Source of the DNA: Acidobacteriota bacterium
GTDB lineage: Bacteria; Acidobacteriota; JAAYUB01
DNA: 64,000 nt
Assembly: GCA_029565065.1 (NCBI GenBank)
Contig: JAKQOW010000043.1
Span: 18,472 to 82,471 of the forward strand
Reading direction: 5' to 3'
Part shown: positions 60,185 through 64,000 of the stretch, piece after piece
Position numbering within the stretch: position 1 is the first letter of the stretch
Layout of the letters: each line of letters begins with the position of its first letter
Position numbers and translations under genes: made by a program
The notes under the pieces: generated by a model
Told to the model about the DNA's origin: nothing
Databases searched by the model: none
Seen by the model: only the letters and a program-made list of their open reading frames with translations

Positions 60185-62824
60185 ATGATCACCGTCGACA
60201 TCAAGTCGCTGTTGAGCCGCATGAATGCATTCAGCACCAACGCCCTGCATGCCGCTGCGGGCCTGTGTGTGTCGCGCACCCACTACGAGGTTTCCGTCGA
60301 ACAGGTGCTGGTCAAACTGCTCGAGGAGCCGCGATCCGACTGCAGCCTGATCTGCCAGAAGTTCAACCTGGACATCGGGCGGGTGATCAAGGCACTGGAA
60401 GAATCGCTGGAGGATTTCCGGACCGGCAACTCCTCCAAGCCGGTATTTTCCCCTTTGTTGCTCGAGCTGATCCAGGACGCCTGGATGGTCACTTCGATCG
60501 ACCTCGGTGAACGGCGCATCCGCTCCGGAGCTTTGCTGATGACGCTGCTGGCCAAGCCGAGCTTCTTCGCGTCCGGCCGCTACATCGACCTGCTCAAAAC
60601 CATCAACCGCGAAACGCTGACCAAGGACTTCTGGGCTGTCACCAAAGGCTCCCTGGAAACGGAGGCGGCCGCCCGAGAACCAGGCGGCGCGGCCGAGCCT
60701 GCCGCCGGTCCGGCCGAAGGCGGATTTCTGAAGCGCTTCTGCACCGACTTCACCCAGAAGGCCCGCGACGGCGGCATCGATCCGGTCTTCGGGCGCGACC
60801 TAGAGATCCGCCAGATCGTGGACATCCTCGCCCGCCGGCGCAAGAACAATCCCATCTGCGTCGGCGATCCCGGCGTGGGCAAGACCGCCGTGGTGGAGGG
60901 GCTGGCGCTGCGCATCGTGCAGGGCGACGTGCCGGAGCTGCTCCAGAACGTGTCCCTGCTGGGCTTGGACATGGGCCTGCTCGAAGCCGGGGCGGGCATG
61001 AAAGGCGAGTTCGAGAACCGCCTCAAGGGTGTCATCAGCGAGATCAAAGGCTCGGAGAAGCCCATCGTCCTGTTCATCGACGAGGCGCACACTCTCATCG
61101 GCGCGGGCGGTTCGGCGGGCACCAGCGACGCGGCCAACCTGCTCAAGCCGGCCCTGGCCCGAGGCGAGCTGCGCACGGTGGCCGCCACCACCTGGGGCGA
61201 GTACAAAAAATACTTCGAGAAGGATCCCGCCCTGGCCCGGCGCTTCCAGGCCGTCAAGCTGGATGAGCCGAGCGTCGAGACCACCGTCCTGATCCTGCGC
61301 GGCATCCGGGACAGCTACGAGGCCGCTCACAAAGTGATCATCCGGGACGACGCCATCCGGACCGCGGCCGAACTGTCCGACAAGTACATCACCGGCCGCT
61401 TCCTCCCTGACAAGGCTATCGACCTGGTGGACACCGCCTGTGCGCGGATCAAGATCAACCTTTCCGCCAAGCCCGGCGTGCTTGAGGACAAGGAGCGCGC
61501 CGTCCAGGCCCTGGAGCGCGAGAAAGGCGCGGTGGACCGCGACCGGACCAACGGCATCGCTGTCGACGAGGAGGCCTATCAGAAGGTCCTGGACAGGATC
61601 GTTGCTTTCCGGGCGGAAGCGGAAGCGCTGCAGACCCGCTGGCAGGGGGAGAAGGAATCCGCCCAGAAGGTGCTGGACATCCGCAGTCGGCTGGCCGCTG
61701 CGGGCGAAGCGCCGGCAGCCGACCGGGAGGCGCTGAAACAGGAACTGGCCGCCGCCGACGCAGCCTTCCACGCCCTGCAGGCCGATGGCGGACTGATTCA
61801 GGTCGAGGTTAACCCGGACGTGGTGGCGCAGGTGGTGTCCGACTGGACCGGCATTCCACTGGGCAAGGTGTTGCGCGACGAGGCGGAAAACATCCTCCGG
61901 CTGGAAGAGCGTCTGGCCGAGCGGATCAAGGGCCAGGACCATGCTCTCAAGATCATCGTCGAAACCATCAAGTCGGCCAAGGCCGGCATCAAGAACCCCA
62001 ACCAGCCCATGGGCGTCTTCCTGCTGGCCGGCCCGAGTGGTGTGGGCAAGACCGAGACGGGCCTGGCGCTGGCCGACCTGCTCTTCGGCTCCGACCGCAA
62101 TGTGGTGACCATCAACATGAGCGAGTTCCAGGAGAGCCACACCGTCAGCCGGCTCATCGGCTCGCCGCCGGGCTATGTCGGGTACGGGGAGGGCGGCATG
62201 CTCACCGAGGCGGTCCGCCAGAAGCCGTACTCGGTGGTCCTGCTGGACGAGGTGGAAAAGGCTCATCTGGACGTGCTGAACCTGTTCTACCAGGTCTTCG
62301 ATAAAGGGATGCTCACCGACGGCGAAGGAAAGGAGATCAACTTCCGCAACACCATCATCCTCCTCACCAGCAATCTGGCCTCGGACATCATCCAGGAGAT
62401 GACCGCCGGTGACGAGCCCCTCCCGGCGGACGCGGTGGTGGGGGCGATCCGGCCGGTGCTGTCCAAACACTTCAAGCCGGCGCTGCTGGCGCGGATGGCC
62501 ATCGTGCCTTACTACGGATTGCGCGGCGAGGCGATGAAGCGGATCGTGGAGCTCAAACTCCGGCGCATCCAGCGCACGCTGACGGAAAACAACAAGATGG
62601 CCCTCGACTACACGCCGGCGGTGATGGAACAGATCGCCGCCCGCTGCACCGAGGTGGAAACGGGCGCGCGGAACATCGAGTACATCCTGGACGGCAACAT
62701 CCTGCCCCAGCTCTCCCAACGGGTGCTGGCCCAGATGAGCGAAGGGGCCATGCCCACGGCGGTCCATCTGGACGTGGATGCGGCTGGCGCGTTCACGTTC
62801 CGTTTCGACACTCCGACCCCCTGA
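60185..62824 (+). CDS. tssH: T6SS sheath-recycling AAA+ ATPase ClpV (TssH)
   Basis: 880 residues from ATG 60185 (AAGGAGG 6 bp upstream). N-domain about 1-160, AAA1 with Walker A GDPGVGKTAVVEG and Walker B LFIDEAHTL, a coiled-coil middle region, and AAA2 with Walker A GPSGVGKTETGLAL and VLLDEVEKAH, then a C-terminal domain. ClpV threads contracted TssC N-termini to recycle sheath subunits. Placing it last after the baseplate genes fits a single transcript. Confidence 0.95.
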   Translation: MITVDIKSLLSRMNAFSTNALHAAAGLCVSRTHYEVSVEQVLVKLLEEPRSDCSLICQKFNLDIGRVIKALEESLEDFRTGNSSKPVFSPLLLELIQDAWMVTSIDLGERRIRSGALLMTLLAKPSFFASGRYIDLLKTINRETLTKDFWAVTKGSLETEAAAREPGGAAEPAAGPAEGGFLKRFCTDFTQKARDGGIDPVFGRDLEIRQIVDILARRRKNNPICVGDPGVGKTAVVEGLALRIVQGDVPELLQNVSLLGLDMGLLEAGAGMKGEFENRLKGVISEIKGSEKPIVLFIDEAHTLIGAGGSAGTSDAANLLKPALARGELRTVAATTWGEYKKYFEKDPALARRFQAVKLDEPSVETTVLILRGIRDSYEAAHKVIIRDDAIRTAAELSDKYITGRFLPDKAIDLVDTACARIKINLSAKPGVLEDKERAVQALEREKGAVDRDRTNGIAVDEEAYQKVLDRIVAFRAEAEALQTRWQGEKESAQKVLDIRSRLAAAGEAPAADREALKQELAAADAAFHALQADGGLIQVEVNPDVVAQVVSDWTGIPLGKVLRDEAENILRLEERLAERIKGQDHALKIIVETIKSAKAGIKNPNQPMGVFLLAGPSGVGKTETGLALADLLFGSDRNVVTINMSEFQESHTVSRLIGSPPGYVGYGEGGMLTEAVRQKPYSVVLLDEVEKAHLDVLNLFYQVFDKGMLTDGEGKEINFRNTIILLTSNLASDIIQEMTAGDEPLPADAVVGAIRPVLSKHFKPALLARMAIVPYYGLRGEAMKRIVELKLRRIQRTLTENNKMALDYTPAVMEQIAARCTEVETGARNIEYILDGNILPQLSQRVLAQMSEGAMPTAVHLDVDAAGAFTFRFDTPTP

Positions 62825-62854
62825 GGCCGGCGACGCATCGACGGGAGGCACACC

Positions 62855-64000
62855 ATGACACGGATTCAGGTCGCTGTGGGATCAGGCCGACGGGTCTTGC
62901 TCGCACTGCTGATCGTGCTGGCCGGAATCGGCGGGAGCGCGGCGGCGGCTGTCGGTTCGGCGCTCGTCCGAACCATCCCCGATTTCAGCATTTCGCCCGC
63001 GCTCATCCCGATTGACAGCACGTCCGATGCATTCCTGTGCTTGTCCAACAGCTACAACGCGCGGTACGCCTCGTTCCAGCCCGGCGACACTTTCACCTTC
63101 ACGTTCGACACCGGCTGCGGGCAACTGGTCCACGTGGAGCCCGCCGTCTACATCAATTCCGCCACGTTACGGTCCGTGGATTTCACGGTGCAGGCAAATC
63201 TCAGCCGCAACCAGATCGTCGTGAAATACCACGGGCTGATCAAGGCGTATGAGCCCGGCGACAGCGTTTGCCTTAGAATCACCCTGCAGACCGATTCGTT
63301 CGTCGGCCAGGGCGTTGTTGAGGTCGTCTGGCGTTACGCCTCCGAGCCCACCACATCGGTCCGCTCCGCCCGGTACACCGTCATCCACACCGTGGATTTC
63401 CCCACCGGACCGCCGGGACCCGAAGGTCCCGAAGGACCTGAAGGGCCCACCGGACCGACGGGACCTACTGGTCCAACGGGTCCCACAGGACCTCAGGGTG
63501 AGATCGGACCCACCGGGCCTACTGGACCCACCGGGCCTCAAGGTGACATCGGCCCGACAGGACCAACCGGTCCCACCGGCCCCACCGGCCCTCAAGGTGA
63601 TATCGGACCAACAGGCCCCACAGGCCCCACCGGTCCAACAGGCCCTCAAGGCGAGATCGGGCCCACCGGTCCCACCGGACCTCAGGGCGAGATTGGGCCC
63701 ACCGGTCCCACCGGACCTCAGGGTGAAATAGGCCCAACAGGTCCCACTGGTCCTCAAGGCGAGATCGGGCCCACCGGTCCCACCGGACCTCAGGGCGAGA
63801 TCGGGCCCACCGGTCCCACCGGACCTCAGGGTGAAATAGGCCCAACAGGTCCCACTGGTCCTCAAGGCGAGATCGGGCCCACCGGTCCCACCGGACCTCA
63901 GGGCGAGATTGGGCCCACTGGTCCCACCGGACCTCAGGGTGAAATAGGCCCAACAGGTCCCACTGGTCCTCAAGGCGAGATCGGGCCCACCGGTCCCACT
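62855..64000 (+). CDS. secreted collagen-like (Gly-X-Y) repeat protein, 3' truncated by window
   Basis: Open from ATG 62855 (GGGAGG 6 bp upstream) to the window end, 382 codons so far. A signal peptide ([21 protein letters not shown]) precedes a beta-rich domain of about 150 residues with [23 protein letters not shown] and [14 protein letters not shown]. From about residue 185 (63407) everything is Gly-X-Y triplets, mainly [12 protein letters not shown], which would form a collagen triple helix. Bacterial collagen-like proteins are surface filaments, adhesins or spore hairs. Only 30 bp separates it from tssH, so it may be co-transcribed with the T6SS; whether it is secreted by it is unknown. 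The C-terminal domain is outside the window. Confidence 0.85.
   Translation, partial: MTRIQVAVGSGRRVLLALLIVLAGIGGSAAAAVGSALVRTIPDFSISPALIPIDSTSDAFLCLSNSYNARYASFQPGDTFTFTFDTGCGQLVHVEPAVYINSATLRSVDFTVQANLSRNQIVVKYHGLIKAYEPGDSVCLRITLQTDSFVGQGVVEVVWRYASEPTTSVRSARYTVIHTVDFPTGPPGPEGPEGPEGPTGPTGPTGPTGPTGPQGEIGPTGPTGPTGPQGDIGPTGPTGPTGPTGPQGDIGPTGPTGPTGPTGPQGEIGPTGPTGPQGEIGPTGPTGPQGEIGPTGPTGPQGEIGPTGPTGPQGEIGPTGPTGPQGEIGPTGPTGPQGEIGPTGPTGPQGEIGPTGPTGPQGEIGPTGPTGPQGEIGPTGPT
63650..64000 (+). repeat. 108-bp higher-order tandem repeat encoding collagen triplets
   Basis: 36-bp units (12 residues [12 protein letters not shown]) occur in three codon variants, A, B and C, in the fixed order A-B-C: 63650-63757, 63758-63865, 63866-63973, then a partial A. 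Variant C is marked by GGTGAAATAGG and B by GGCGAGATT or ATC. The array runs off the window end, so its copy number is unknown. Less regular units extend back to 63407. Confidence 0.9.

Noticed and set aside
63407..64000. CRISPR-like regular repeats
   Set aside because: The repeats are contiguous, in frame, and encode Gly-X-Y triplets; there are no unique spacers.

Overview
The window is about 64 kb of uniformly GC-rich DNA (roughly two thirds G+C by eye) with dense, operonic coding. It comes from a diderm bacterium: there are OmpA-type and beta-barrel outer-membrane proteins, a patatin fused to an Omp85-like barrel, lipoproteins and a complete type VI secretion (T6SS) core. The mix of DUF4136, SYLF, DUF6599-like, GldA/F/G-type ABC genes and S2P-CBS proteases resembles Acidobacteriota or a neighbouring deep phylum. 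That placement is inference, because no rRNA or tRNA gene was seen. A selenocysteine-type selD implies a selenoprotein-making lineage.

Layout. 1-9.7 kb: the end of a large tandem GlnD-like nucleotidyltransferase; a tight three-gene set of two ATP-grasp (Ddl-like) ligases and a GNAT acetyltransferase behind its own promoter; a patatin/Omp85 protein; and an OmpA-family coiled-coil protein. 9.7-19.2 kb: small membrane proteins, a secreted papain-family protease with a dockerin-like tail, an amidinotransferase, a GAF/HD-GYP regulator, an HPPD-like dioxygenase overlapping an AGCS amino-acid/Na+ symporter gene, and an M50 protease with CBS domains. 19.4-25.3 kb: a TPR protein, selD (in-frame UGA), a GH127 glycosidase, a DUF4136 protein and a convergent outer-membrane barrel, closed by strong terminators; then a 0.5 kb AT-rich gap. 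25.3-39.5 kb: a CBS/HEPN-like protein, then two long minus-strand runs. One is DUF6599-like, Tat-exported DUF362, sfsA, sigma factor, anti-sigma. The other is an extended glmS, dnaE, a degenerate A24 prepilin peptidase and a peptide-binding lipoprotein.

39.5-46.3 kb: a plus-strand gliding-type ABC exporter operon (ATPase, permease, GldG-like, DUF4340), a zinc-finger/PP2C phosphatase and a SYLF protein. 46.4-62.8 kb: the T6SS operon in the order tssJ-K-L-M-A-B-C-hcp-E-F-G-H. It encodes the membrane complex (J, L, M), baseplate (K, E, F, G, A), sheath (B, C), inner tube (Hcp) and sheath-recycling ATPase (ClpV/TssH). VgrG, PAAR, FHA and kinase/phosphatase genes are not in the window. Immediately downstream, 30 bp after tssH, is a secreted protein with a long Gly-X-Y collagen-like tail built from a 108-bp higher-order repeat, cut by the window end.

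Most notable points: selD carries an in-frame UGA followed by a SECIS-like hairpin, so a naive annotation loses its catalytic N-terminus; the collagen-like gene abuts the T6SS; hcp is flanked by hairpins; glmS carries a leader before its nucleophile and long extra segments; the A24 peptidase has lost the Asp of GxGD; and two genes have -10 boxes placed so that their mRNAs would be leaderless.
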